Source: a virus
IMG/VR virus record: IMGVR_UViG_3300017991_001520
Location: 1 to 24,338 of that record
Length of the DNA stretch: 24,338 nucleotides
Reading direction: 5' to 3' (one strand)
This document shows, in pieces, positions 7,257 through 14,424 of this stretch (positions are counted from its first letter, which is position 1; each line of letters opens with the position of its first letter). Position numbers and translations under genes: made by a program. The notes below the pieces were generated by a model. The model ran no database searches. It was given only the letters and a program-made list of their open reading frames with translations, and was not told the origin of the DNA.

Positions 7257-9320
7257 TTAAGACCTCAATTTATAAGACATGCCTAATAATGTAAATGGTA
7301 ATGGTAATGTTTGACCAATTGAAATTTTTAATTCTTCATCCCATCCCAAAATACCATTTGTTATTAAATTTTCTGTTAGTAATGGAATTGATTCATTTAA
7401 ATTAGTTATTCCTATTTTTCTAATCGGGACTTTATTTTTATTAATTATTAAATGAGATGTTTCAAAAATCATACTTGTTATTTTTGAAATTCTTTTTTTA
7501 TTTCCAACCGTTGAACCAGAATTATTATCAATTTCAATTGGCATACTTTCTATATATACTTGATAATCTGGATCTTGTACTATAGGAAAATTTAAACCAG
7601 CCTGTATTGATTCAGCAGTAATTTCACTATCTAAATAAATAGTATCTTCTGTAACTAATTGATCTTCTCTTATTATATTATCCGTTATAATTTTAACTAT
7701 TTCATTTTTTAAATGAGAAAGGTTATTAATAGAATTTTTAACATTTAATTCATATGTAAGTGGTATACCATCATAAATCAAAGAAATATTATTATATGTT
7801 AATTTAAATCCAGTATTAATAACAGCGCAATCTAATAATAATTCGGAGTTAAATTTTTCAAGAAAATATTTGATAGAATTATTAATAACTCGTTCTACAA
7901 TAAAATAAATTTCATTTCCATCAGAAACAACTCTTTTAAATTTACCTTCTGTTTCAATAACAGACCATGCTATTACTTCTTGTTCTCTTAGAATACATAA
8001 AACAGATGCTGACCCATTTTTATTAATTACTATTAAATAATCAGCTTCATCAGTATTGGTTTGTTTTCTATATGTCATGTCAATGGGATCATTTAAAATA
8101 TGAGATGCTAATAAATTTAAATCAATTGAAGAGTAAGACCCGTTAGCAAAAGAATAAGTTGCTTCGATTAAAGACTTTCCGCCTTCTCTCATAAATATTG
8201 TTGATCCAGAAACAATAAATGATCTCAATAAATTTTTAGACCCTACGTTTGCAATTACAGGTTTTATTGATACATTTGTAGGAATAATAGGTTCATTGTT
8301 TGGTGTTTCTATAAAATAATTACCTTCAGTTGAAAAAAATGTTAAATGCTTGCCGGCATTAATATGATGAAATCCTCCCCGCGAGTCTCTTATTCTTAAA
8401 AAGATTCCATTATCAGCAAAATCAGGCACCCAATTACCAAAATCATCTTCATTATTAGTTTTAGAAGCCCATATCCCGTCAGGCAAAAATGGTGTCGAAG
8501 CAAGCCAAAGTCGTCCTTGATAAAAAAAACCACATTTAGGATATCCATAACTATCACTAAAAACTTCCTCTTCTTTGGACCATTCGCCGGCTTTCATTTG
8601 GGTTAATCCATCTGAAGTCTCATTTGTGAAAGGTGATAAAATAGTAATTATTACATTTTTTGGATTTGTATAAACATCTATTCTTGCATACCCACCATAA
8701 GATCCTCTTAAATATTTTCCAACATCTTCTGATTCAAAATAATCATCTATTGTTACGGCTTTTCCAATATATGTTGATCCGTCTACCCATTCAGCAAAAT
8801 CAATATTACCACCACTTGTATTAGTAATTTTTAATGTGGTGGGAGATTGAACATTAAGGATGTTCGCTGTAGGTATATTTTTTAATACCCAATCTCCTGT
8901 TGACCATATTAAATTGGCTTCTCTTAAAATATATTTTGGAGAAAACTCGTCATGAAATATTAATAAATAATCATTACTTTGAGAAAATGTAATATTTTTT
9001 AATTGTTTTGCTGTAATAGATATTAAAACGGATGCTATGATAGTATCATCTTTATAAATAGTAACATATCCTGGTTCAAATACTAAAATATACTTATAAT
9101 TATCTGAATGTAAAAATTCTATCATTCTGATATTAGAATTAAGATGTTCATTAATATATTGCAAACCAGGTCTTCTTTTTAATGCTCCTTGAGGAATTGG
9201 AAGAACATTTCTTAATTTAGACGCACCACTATAATAAGTAGAAAGATCATTCCTACTTTTTAATTTTCCGTCTAATTCTCCGGCTGTAAAACTATTATGA
9301 ATTAAAGTAGTTACTGGCAT
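7257..9320 (-). CDS. Tail tubular protein B / nozzle-like virion protein
   Basis: A 687-residue beta-rich protein. The N-terminus is diagnostic of a podovirus tail family: NSFTAGELDGKL, then RNDLSTYYSGASKLRNVLP and KRRPGLQYI, the 'F..GEL...R.DL..Y..G...CRN.....G....RPG..F' pattern. By order (after the tail tubular A-type gene) it corresponds to the T7 gp12 nozzle (about 794 residues). The AT-rich, Asn/Ile-heavy composition is typical of this window. It starts 6 bp after the 44-residue ORF and lacks a clear Shine-Dalgarno, so coupling to that ORF is likely. Confidence 0.75.
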   Translation of the reverse strand: MPVTTLIHNSFTAGELDGKLKSRNDLSTYYSGASKLRNVLPIPQGALKRRPGLQYINEHLNSNIRMIEFLHSDNYKYILVFEPGYVTIYKDDTIIASVLISITAKQLKNITFSQSNDYLLIFHDEFSPKYILREANLIWSTGDWVLKNIPTANILNVQSPTTLKITNTSGGNIDFAEWVDGSTYIGKAVTIDDYFESEDVGKYLRGSYGGYARIDVYTNPKNVIITILSPFTNETSDGLTQMKAGEWSKEEEVFSDSYGYPKCGFFYQGRLWLASTPFLPDGIWASKTNNEDDFGNWVPDFADNGIFLRIRDSRGGFHHINAGKHLTFFSTEGNYFIETPNNEPIIPTNVSIKPVIANVGSKNLLRSFIVSGSTIFMREGGKSLIEATYSFANGSYSSIDLNLLASHILNDPIDMTYRKQTNTDEADYLIVINKNGSASVLCILREQEVIAWSVIETEGKFKRVVSDGNEIYFIVERVINNSIKYFLEKFNSELLLDCAVINTGFKLTYNNISLIYDGIPLTYELNVKNSINNLSHLKNEIVKIITDNIIREDQLVTEDTIYLDSEITAESIQAGLNFPIVQDPDYQVYIESMPIEIDNNSGSTVGNKKRISKITSMIFETSHLIINKNKVPIRKIGITNLNESIPLLTENLITNGILGWDEELKISIGQTLPLPFTLLGMSYKLRS

Positions 9321-9326
9321 AAATTT

Positions 9327-9461
9327 TTAATGAATCCATCCAAAAATATGTTGTACAATACATCCAGCCATAACTAACAAACAAACAATAATCATTTTAA
9401 ACCACCATTTTTTAATCATTTTAGAATACCATTCTTTAAATTTAGTTATCCACCAAACCAT
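9327..9461 (-). CDS. 44-residue single-pass membrane protein
   Basis: A short ORF with an excellent GGAGG ribosome site (9467-9471) 5 bases before the ATG and a TAA at 9327-9329. It fills the otherwise empty gap between the tail tubular A and B genes. The product starts MVWWITKFKEWYSKM, rich in Trp and Lys, followed by a hydrophobic stretch (residues about 23-41, MIIVCLLVMAGCIVQHIF). Basic residues precede the hydrophobic segment, predicting an N-in single-pass topology. VMAGC weakly resembles a lipobox, but Met at -3 is atypical. The role is unknown; holin-like, ejection-related or accessory membrane functions are possible. Confidence 0.7.
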   Translation of the reverse strand: MVWWITKFKEWYSKMIKKWWFKMIIVCLLVMAGCIVQHIFGWIH

Positions 9462-9477
9462 ATTATCCTCCCTATAT

Positions 9478-10104
9478 TTAAGTATTAATATTAGAATATC
9501 TGGCATCAGTTAAAGAAAAATCTTTAATATAGACTGACGGTGTGTCTCTACTATCAAGATACATCGTGGTATTTATTATTCCACCTAAGCCATTCTGAGT
9601 TGGAGTCCCATATACTTCATATTTTAATTCTTGAAAAAGAGTTGTATTGTCAGTTACTATTTGACAAAGTTCTACCTGCATAACTTTTATCATTAATTCT
9701 GTAAAATATTCAGGCCATAATTCTTCATTTATATTAAATTGATATTTAACCCATATTTCAGGTTCATTTGTCATTAACTTGTTACCGATTATTTCCCAAT
9801 CATCAATAGTGTATGAATTAATATTATTAGATGTATATACTTCTGGGAAACCAGCCTGGATTTTATCTGATGGCAAAGTATATTGATATTTCCAATGAGC
9901 TACTGGAGTTTCTAAATCCCTAGATAGTTGAGAAAATTTCATACTAAATCTCCAAGGATAAAAACTCAACATATATTTTTTTTTAGGTTCATATATGTTT
10001 TTACAAGCCGTAGCAATATCAGTTTTATCATCAAAACTTTGAATAGGAATAGCTCCCAATCTGATAAGAGCATTGGAACATATTTCAATATCTGTTAAAC
10101 TCAT
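9478..10104 (-). CDS. Tail tubular protein A-like (adaptor/gatekeeper)
   Basis: A 208-residue protein starting MSLTDIEICSNALIRLGA, the typical opening of the gp11-type tail tubular A family ('..DI...AL.RLG..PI'), followed by ...CKNIYEPKKKYML, also characteristic. T7 gp11 is about 196 residues and forms the ring between the portal and the nozzle. I chose the ATG at 10102-10104, preceded by AAGGAT. An in-frame ATG at 10134 would place the start inside a strong stem-loop and add ten residues unlike the family. It lies between the small head protein and the tail membrane ORF. Confidence 0.8.
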   Translation of the reverse strand: MSLTDIEICSNALIRLGAIPIQSFDDKTDIATACKNIYEPKKKYMLSFYPWRFSMKFSQLSRDLETPVAHWKYQYTLPSDKIQAGFPEVYTSNNINSYTIDDWEIIGNKLMTNEPEIWVKYQFNINEELWPEYFTELMIKVMQVELCQIVTDNTTLFQELKYEVYGTPTQNGLGGIINTTMYLDSRDTPSVYIKDFSLTDARYSNINT

Positions 10105-10122
10105 TGTAAATATCCTTACTAA

Positions 10123-10153
10123 AAGGCCCCACACAAAAGTTGTATGGGGCCTT
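10123..10153 (-). terminator. Strong stem-loop between head and tail genes
   Basis: On the minus strand the RNA can form a 14-bp stem (AAGGCCCCATACAA with TTGTGTGGGGCCTT, one G-U pair) with a 3-base loop, followed by UU then AG. The stem is very stable for this AT-rich genome, but the U-tract is short. It may be a leaky terminator letting capsid and the 84-residue gene be expressed above the tail genes, or an RNA-processing or stabilising hairpin. Confidence 0.65.
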
Positions 10154-10158
10154 AATGT

Positions 10159-10413
10159 TTAATGCGCTGCGTCTGATAAGGCTGTAATTTGAGAAGTAGT
10201 ATTCGTAATTACTTCGATATATCCAAAAAAAACACTATCCGATCCCACAAGAAAGATAATATCTCCAACAGCCATCCCATATTTATTAGCTCCTGCGAAA
10301 AAGTCGTCTGCATCTAAATCAGCACCAGCTTTTGTTTTATCTGTATATACCCAAATTTTAGCGTAACCAGTTGAACCAGCCACATTGTTTAATCTTTTGC
10401 TTTCAAAAGCCAT
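10159..10413 (-). CDS. Small capsid-adjacent head protein
   Basis: An 84-residue protein beginning MAFESKRLNNVAGSTGYAKI, then WVYTDKTKAGADLDADDFF and a GDIIFLVG beta strand. Proteins of this size and pattern often sit directly after the capsid gene in podoviruses and are thought to decorate or stabilise the head; that is inference here. The gene is 17 bp after the capsid stop, with an AGGAG-like site (TAGGAGATTATAAC) before its ATG. Together with the capsid it lies upstream of the hairpin at 10123-10153, so both could be made at higher level than the tail proteins. Confidence 0.6.
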   Translation of the reverse strand: MAFESKRLNNVAGSTGYAKIWVYTDKTKAGADLDADDFFAGANKYGMAVGDIIFLVGSDSVFFGYIEVITNTTSQITALSDAAH

Positions 10414-10430
10414 GTTATAATCTCCTATTA

Positions 10431-11267
10431 TTAAGATTCTTCATGAATAACTTTAACCATACCTTTATTGTCAATAGCGACTGCACCGGCTGAAAATACA
10501 GTATTAACAAGCCACGATGTTTTTTGGGCAATATAATTAATTTCTGTTCTCATATTCATACCAATTGCATATCCAAGAGAATCTTTATGATATGCGAATG
10601 CTGTTCTATCATCTCCTGTTTTCGGTAAACCACCTTCCGCCATATATCCAACGGTTAAAATTTTAAACCCTAACCATTGAGACAATTCACCTTGTACCAA
10701 CGCTTTCACAGCATTTTTGTCAAATGTGTCTGCATCAGCATCCCCCAACATATCATAGAGTCCTTCAGAAGACATTAAAAAATATCTGTTGTCTCCAGGA
10801 ACAGTCTGATAATCAAGGAGTCTTTTTGCATCTCTAAACTTTGCAGTATTCATGCCAGTCGTAGATCCAATTGTTTTTGGAACTTCCAATAATGTAGCGC
10901 CATCATCAAAAGCATCAATAATAATCTGATCTTCTCGTCTTGCTACAGCCTTAGAAGATAATGAAACTAATTCTCTTCTTTCATCAAAATTAATTTTAGG
11001 AGCATCAAAAATATCAGTATACTCTGGAGCGTTCCAATCTTCCATAGTAGCAGTTACATGGCTATAATCAATGTTCATTGGAGAGACATCTGCCTGGGGA
11101 ACTTTTTTATTTGCCATTCCCTGATTTACTTTTTGGAATCTTTCAGTAAGACCTTCTACTCCAGTTTTAACCTTAACTGTAGAACGTAGCTGCGCATTCT
11201 GTGCGTATTCCTGTTTTACGTCTCGATCAAATTCAGCTACAACAAGATCGCTAATGTATTTACTCAT
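10431..11267 (-). CDS. Major capsid protein
   Basis: A 278-residue protein with a HK97-like pattern of podovirus capsids: N-terminal arm (ISDLVVAEFDRDVKQEYAQ), DDGATLLEVPKT, RDAKRLLDYQTVPGDNRYF, then a C-terminal GAVAIDNKGMVKVIHEES. Shorter than T7 gp10A (345 residues) but normal for related short capsids. It is the first gene of the minus-strand virion operon, with an AAAGGA ribosome site. The usual upstream neighbour, the scaffold gene, is not here but at the far right on the plus strand. Confidence 0.85.
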   Translation of the reverse strand: MSKYISDLVVAEFDRDVKQEYAQNAQLRSTVKVKTGVEGLTERFQKVNQGMANKKVPQADVSPMNIDYSHVTATMEDWNAPEYTDIFDAPKINFDERRELVSLSSKAVARREDQIIIDAFDDGATLLEVPKTIGSTTGMNTAKFRDAKRLLDYQTVPGDNRYFLMSSEGLYDMLGDADADTFDKNAVKALVQGELSQWLGFKILTVGYMAEGGLPKTGDDRTAFAYHKDSLGYAIGMNMRTEINYIAQKTSWLVNTVFSAGAVAIDNKGMVKVIHEES

Positions 11268-11383
11268 AATAATTTTTCCTTTTTAAATATTAAACATAAA
11301 AAAAACATATATTTAAAAAGGTTGCGTCTTATTTTTCATCGGCCAATTTGGTTGCGATATAAAACGGCCTTTCTATATATCTA

Positions 11384-11412
11384 ATAATATAGAATATCTT
11401 AAAAATAAACAA
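11384..11412 (-). promoter_or_regulatory. Candidate promoter for the capsid-to-fibre operon
   Basis: Minus strand: TTGTTT (11407-11412), a 17-base spacer, then TATTAT (11384-11389), a 5/6 match to the -10 consensus. A start near 11377 would give a leader of about 110 nt containing the two GGTTGCG sites (read as CGCAACC). AT-rich DNA gives such matches often, so support is moderate. Confidence 0.35.
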
Positions 11413-11506
11413 TTATTTTTTATTGGAATAGTATTTTAAAAAAAATCTATATTTTAGGAGCTAATTTTAAGTTTTATTTGAATTTTTAAAAAAAATATTT
11501 TTTTTG

Positions 11507-11535
11507 TTGACAACCATATTTTTGTATGTCATGTT
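11507..11535 (+). promoter_or_regulatory. Candidate promoter for the recombination/replication operon
   Basis: A perfect -35 TTGACA (11507-11512) is followed at 17 bases by CATGTT (11530-11535), a poor -10 (3/6). A consensus TATAAT lies further downstream near 11560 but at non-canonical spacing. The site could need an activator, or only one of the elements may be real. Confidence 0.3.
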
Positions 11536-11598
11536 GCGCACAATGGGTACTAATAAACATATAATATGACAACAATACATAAAAATGAAGGGTTCACT

Positions 11599-12621
11599 AT
11601 GAGCGAATTAATGGTTACAACATATTCTATGTGGAAACTGTTTTGTAATTGCAGAAAAGCTTTTGAATATCGTTATATAAAAAAGTTAGTTCCTAAAGAA
11701 ATTGATGATAATCTTTTTTTTGGATCAGTTATTCATGAATGTCTTGAAATCTGGCATCGAAAACGAAAACTTGAAAAGGTTATTAAACATCTCAATCAGA
11801 TCTATGCCAACCGGGCCCGGGATGACCATAAGCTCTCTAACTGGCATCTGGCCACCGCCATGATGAGTTCATACTCGGAGCAATATCCCATCGAGGACTT
11901 TGATGTGATTGCTCTGGAGAAGACCTTCGAAGGCCCCATCATCAATCCGGATACCAACGCCGTATCGAGGAGTTTCGTGCTGGCTGGCAAGGTGGACGGT
12001 CTTGTCCAGCAGGATGGTCAATACTTCATACTGGAACATAAGACCGCATCTCAAATTGATGCTGGATATTTGGAACGGTTATGGACTGATTTTCAGATCA
12101 TCATTTATGCGTGGTATCTGGAACATACCCTCGGCATCCGTATTTCCGGTATCATATATAACATACTGGTCAAAGCTAAACTTCGCCAGATCAAAGGCGA
12201 AACGGAAGCTGAATTTGAATCCCGGCGTGCCGAGCTGATCGCCAAATCCAAAACCGGAAAGAGCAGCGCCAAGCGTAAGATGCCAGAGCCAGATGATGTC
12301 TTTCAGCAGCGACTCAAAGACAAATACCTCGAACCAGTCATGTTTCATCGGGAATGGATTTATATATCACCAAATCAATTTGAACAACTTCAGAAAGAAC
12401 TTTGGGAATTATCTATAAATCTTCTTGATGCTATAAAGAGGAATAAATTTTATAGAAATACTAGTTTTTGTTTTAAATTTAATCGTCCATGTCCTTATTT
12501 CCCAATATGTAGAAGCAATGAAAGTATAAATATTATCTCAAATTATTATGAGATAAGAGAACCAAATGAAGAACTAAAAACTAAAAAGGAGGCAAATTAT
12601 GACAGTTCAACAATTAACTGA
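11599..12621 (+). CDS. Cas4/RecB-like PD-(D/E)XK nuclease with iron-sulphur cysteines
   Basis: A 340-residue protein of the RecB/AddB/Cas4 nuclease family. Core motifs in order are GSVIHECLE (42-50, His46), GKVDG (Asp133), LEHKT (Glu146 and Lys148) and FQIIIYAWYLE (the Q-x-x-x-Y motif). Cys18 (or Cys16) near the N-terminus with Cys291, Cys298 and Cys304 at the C-terminus match the split cysteine pattern that binds a 4Fe-4S cluster. Such phage enzymes resect DNA ends to feed an annealing recombinase, and a Sak4-like protein lies just downstream. The ATG at 11599 has a GAAGGG site 6 bases upstream; an earlier in-frame ATG at 11566 lacks one. Residues about 64-252 are encoded by a GC-rich patch. 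Confidence 0.85.
   Translation: MSELMVTTYSMWKLFCNCRKAFEYRYIKKLVPKEIDDNLFFGSVIHECLEIWHRKRKLEKVIKHLNQIYANRARDDHKLSNWHLATAMMSSYSEQYPIEDFDVIALEKTFEGPIINPDTNAVSRSFVLAGKVDGLVQQDGQYFILEHKTASQIDAGYLERLWTDFQIIIYAWYLEHTLGIRISGIIYNILVKAKLRQIKGETEAEFESRRAELIAKSKTGKSSAKRKMPEPDDVFQQRLKDKYLEPVMFHREWIYISPNQFEQLQKELWELSINLLDAIKRNKFYRNTSFCFKFNRPCPYFPICRSNESINIISNYYEIREPNEELKTKKEANYDSSTIN
11790..12355. other. GC-rich patch covering the nuclease core
   Basis: Hand counts give 31 of 60 G/C at 11821-11880 and 32 of 60 at 12241-12300, against 14 of 60 at 11641-11700 and 12 of 60 at 12421-12480, in one uninterrupted gene. The edges are fairly sharp. It looks like a gene-conversion tract from a higher-GC relative, spanning the catalytic residues but not the cysteine ends. 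Confidence 0.7.
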
Positions 12622-12835
12622 AAAAATAGGCCATGAAGATGCATATCTTATTTTAAAAGATAATTATTATGTTTCATTAAAAGAAGGAGATATCGTTATA
12701 AAAAGCTCTGCTTCTTTTAAAGAAATATTAGATGTTTTAATTTTACATGCAAAACAATTTTTGGAAGGGGAATATACAGAATCAAAAATTTTAGATGAAT
12801 TGTTTAGAAGTCGTTTAAAAAAACAATCTATGTAA
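12599..12835 (+). CDS. Unknown 78-residue protein
   Basis: A small protein overlapping the nuclease gene by 23 bp, with a strong AAGGAGG site. It begins MTVQQLTEKIGHEDAYLILK and is a mixed alpha/beta, slightly acidic-to-neutral product ending LFRSRLKKQSM. There is no membrane segment or recognised motif. Its place between the Cas4-like nuclease and the Sak4-like ATPase suggests a helper in recombination, but that is inference only. Confidence 0.65.
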   Translation: MTVQQLTEKIGHEDAYLILKDNYYVSLKEGDIVIKSSASFKEILDVLILHAKQFLEGEYTESKILDELFRSRLKKQSM

Positions 12836-12840
12836 TTACT

Positions 12841-12916
12841 GGTACTATAGCTCAATTGGAAGAGCAATTGGCTTATAACCGATAGGTTCTTGGTTCGAAT
12901 CCAAGTAGTACCACCA
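12841..12916 (+). tRNA. tRNA-Ile (anticodon UAU)
   Basis: A full cloverleaf. The acceptor GGTACTA pairs perfectly with TAGTACC. The D stem is GCTC/GAGC with a GG-containing loop. The anticodon stem ATTGG/CCGAT has one G-U pair and a 7-base loop CTTATAA, giving UAU at positions 34-36. The T stem is CTTGG/CCAAG with loop TTCGAAT, the discriminator is A, and CCA is encoded. It decodes AUA, a codon frequent in these genes. Most bacteria read AUA with a lysidine-modified CAU tRNA, so a UAU isoacceptor is noteworthy. It lies in the same orientation as the flanking genes and is probably co-transcribed. Confidence 0.95.
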
Positions 12917-12937
12917 ATAACATAAAGGAGGAAAATT

Positions 12938-13651
12938 ATGCTACCAGACACAAAAACAACAATTAAAACAAACATTCATGATTTAACTACATTGATATAT
13001 GGGCCAAGTAAAATAGGAAAAAGTACCTGGTGTTCAAATGCAGAGAAGGCTTTGTTTCTTGCTACTGAACCTGGATTAAATGCACTTGAAGTTTATTCAA
13101 TTTCAATTACATGTTGGAATGATCTTTTGAATGCTTGTTCTGAAATTTCAAAAGATAAACATGATTTTAAAACCATAATTATTGATACCATCGATAATGC
13201 ATATCGTATGTGTGCAGATCATATATGTAACAAGTTTAATGTTGAACATGAATCTGATCTTACATATGGAAAAGGATATGCTTTAATTAATAATGAATTC
13301 CATAGAGTAATCAATAAATTAGCATTCATGCCTTACGGACTAATTTTAGTATCTCATTCTATAGAAAAAGATATTGAAACTCGTACTGGAAAGCATACAA
13401 GGATAGTTCCTACATTGCCAGAAAAAGCCAGAAAAATTGTAACAGGGTTAGTTGATTTGATTTTATTTTGTGATTTAGAGATAGAAACAGATAAAGAAGG
13501 TAATTCTATATATAAAAGAATTATAAGAACGAAACCTAGCCCAAATTATGATGCAGGTGATAGAACTGGTATTCTTCCAGAAACAATACCATTAGATTTT
13601 AAAAATTTTACTAAAATTTTTGATGATATTAATAATAAAAGAGGAGAATAA
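12938..13651 (+). CDS. Sak4-like single-strand annealing ATPase
   Basis: A 237-residue RecA-core ATPase of the phage Sak4/AAA_24 type. Walker A is GPSKIGKST (22-30); the acidic TEPGLNAL (43-50) follows, as in this family; Walker B is TIIID (79-83). GLILVSHS (about residue 140) matches the sensor-like strand. RecA/Rad51-fold phage recombinases of this kind promote annealing with the help of a phage SSB, and an SSB-like gene follows after 5 bp. The start has AAAGGAGG at good spacing. It could also be called a generic ATP-binding protein, but the neighbourhood with nuclease and SSB supports recombination. Confidence 0.8.
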   Translation: MLPDTKTTIKTNIHDLTTLIYGPSKIGKSTWCSNAEKALFLATEPGLNALEVYSISITCWNDLLNACSEISKDKHDFKTIIIDTIDNAYRMCADHICNKFNVEHESDLTYGKGYALINNEFHRVINKLAFMPYGLILVSHSIEKDIETRTGKHTRIVPTLPEKARKIVTGLVDLILFCDLEIETDKEGNSIYKRIIRTKPSPNYDAGDRTGILPETIPLDFKNFTKIFDDINNKRGE

Positions 13652-13656
13652 CAGAC

Positions 13657-14118
13657 ATGTCAAAAATTAAAAAATATCTAGAATCATTTGATCAAACTTT
13701 TGAAGAACATGTGGCTGAAACCAATACATTCGAAGGGATACCAGAAGATGGTATTTATCATGTAATGGTTGATTCTGTAAGTTTAGAAGTATCAAAAAAT
13801 AATAATTATATGTTGATGTGGGTTTTAAAAATAATTGATGATGATAAATATGCAGGATATTTTTTATATAAAACAAGTTTATTAATGACAAAAGAAAACA
13901 TAAGATGGTTAAAAGATGAACTTTCAGTGTGCCAATTATATTTAAATAAAATATCAGATTTACCAAACTGTTTGGAATCATTGTTAGATATAGGATTAGA
14001 AATAATAAAGAAAACAAAAGAAAAAGATAAAAATTCAAAATTTTATAATATTTATTTTAAAAAAAGAATCCCAGTTTTTTCTAATGATATAGAAGAAAAA
14101 AACGACATCCCTTTTTAA
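13657..14118 (+). CDS. SSB-like protein (DUF669-type) with DIPF tail
   Basis: A 153-residue protein with a central beta-rich region (GIYHVMVDSVSLEVSKNNNYMLMWVLKI) like phage DUF669/SSB-type OB folds, an acidic hinge, and the C-terminal tip NDIPF. This is nearly identical to the DDIPF tip with which bacterial SSB recruits partner proteins. It likely coats single-stranded DNA and directs it to the Sak4-like recombinase and host repair or replication proteins. It has a GAGGAG ribosome site and sits 5 bp after the ATPase gene. The tail match is direct; the OB fold is inferred from pattern and context. Confidence 0.75.
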   Translation: MSKIKKYLESFDQTFEEHVAETNTFEGIPEDGIYHVMVDSVSLEVSKNNNYMLMWVLKIIDDDKYAGYFLYKTSLLMTKENIRWLKDELSVCQLYLNKISDLPNCLESLLDIGLEIIKKTKEKDKNSKFYNIYFKKRIPVFSNDIEEKNDIPF

Positions 14119-14143
14119 AATATATTTGTTATTAGGAATTATT

Positions 14144-14344
14144 ATGGAAGATACAAAAAAATTTTTAAAGATTACAGAACTAAGTGAATATTTAAATTTA
14201 TCTAAAAGAACAATATATAGACATATAAAAAAAAACAATCTTCCTTTTACGAGAATTGGAGGATTGATTAGATTTGAAAAAAAAAATGTAGATGAATGGA
14301 TTAACAACCAAAATAATAATAATAATAATAATAATAATAATTAA
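14144..14344 (+). CDS. Excisionase/MerR-like HTH protein with poly-Asn tail
   Basis: A 66-residue DNA-binding protein of the HTH_17 (excisionase-like) type: LKITELSEYLNLSKRTIYRH, then KKNNLPFTRIGGLIRFEKKNVDEWI, the classic helix-turn-helix plus wing. It ends in ten consecutive Asn residues encoded by a pure AAT repeat. I start it at the ATG at 14144 (AGGA 6 bases upstream) rather than a TTG at 14126. It may regulate the replication module that begins 80 bp downstream. No integrase is visible, so a true excisionase role is unsupported. Confidence 0.75.
   Translation: MEDTKKFLKITELSEYLNLSKRTIYRHIKKNNLPFTRIGGLIRFEKKNVDEWINNQNNNNNNNNNN
14312..14341 (+). repeat. (AAT)10 microsatellite
   Basis: Ten perfect AAT units directly before the TAA stop of the HTH gene give a poly-asparagine tail. 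Slippage would change the tail length without breaking the frame. Confidence 0.85.
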
Positions 14345-14424
14345 TAATTAATAAAATCTTATTAACTCTTAGGCTCTCCTTACTCTTAATAATTTAAAAA
14401 TATCAAAAAAAAGATTACTTTATT

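Larger units (their letters stand above)
11268..11598. promoter_or_regulatory. Divergent control region between the two operons
   Basis: About 330 bp of very AT-rich DNA without a convincing gene. It contains candidate promoters for both directions (listed separately), two copies of GGTTGCG exactly 30 bp apart (11320-11326 and 11350-11356), a related TGTTGCG at 11532-11538, two CGGCC pentamers flanking the second copy, and long A and T runs that would bend DNA. No tRNA or clear terminator is seen. It probably sets the early/late switch between the replication-side and virion-side genes. Confidence 0.6.

Noticed and set aside
10105-10134. Longer start for the tail tubular A-like gene
   Set aside because: The extra ten codons lie within the 14-bp stem and have no ribosome site; the internal ATG has AAGGAT and the family's usual N-terminus.
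11802-12348. Four alternative ORFs on both strands over the nuclease gene
   Set aside because: Also products of the GC-rich tract. The nuclease frame holds all family motifs in order.
12841-12916. tRNA as a prophage attachment site
   Set aside because: No integrase is visible, and the tRNA is complete and sits within a phage operon.
12667-12975. 102-codon minus-strand ORF crossing the tRNA
   Set aside because: It runs antisense through a well-formed tRNA and two plus-strand genes.
14345-14424. Terminator between the HTH gene and the RHH gene
   Set aside because: Only a 7-bp all-AT inverted repeat (TTATTAA/TTAATAA) with a 20-base loop is visible; too weak to call.
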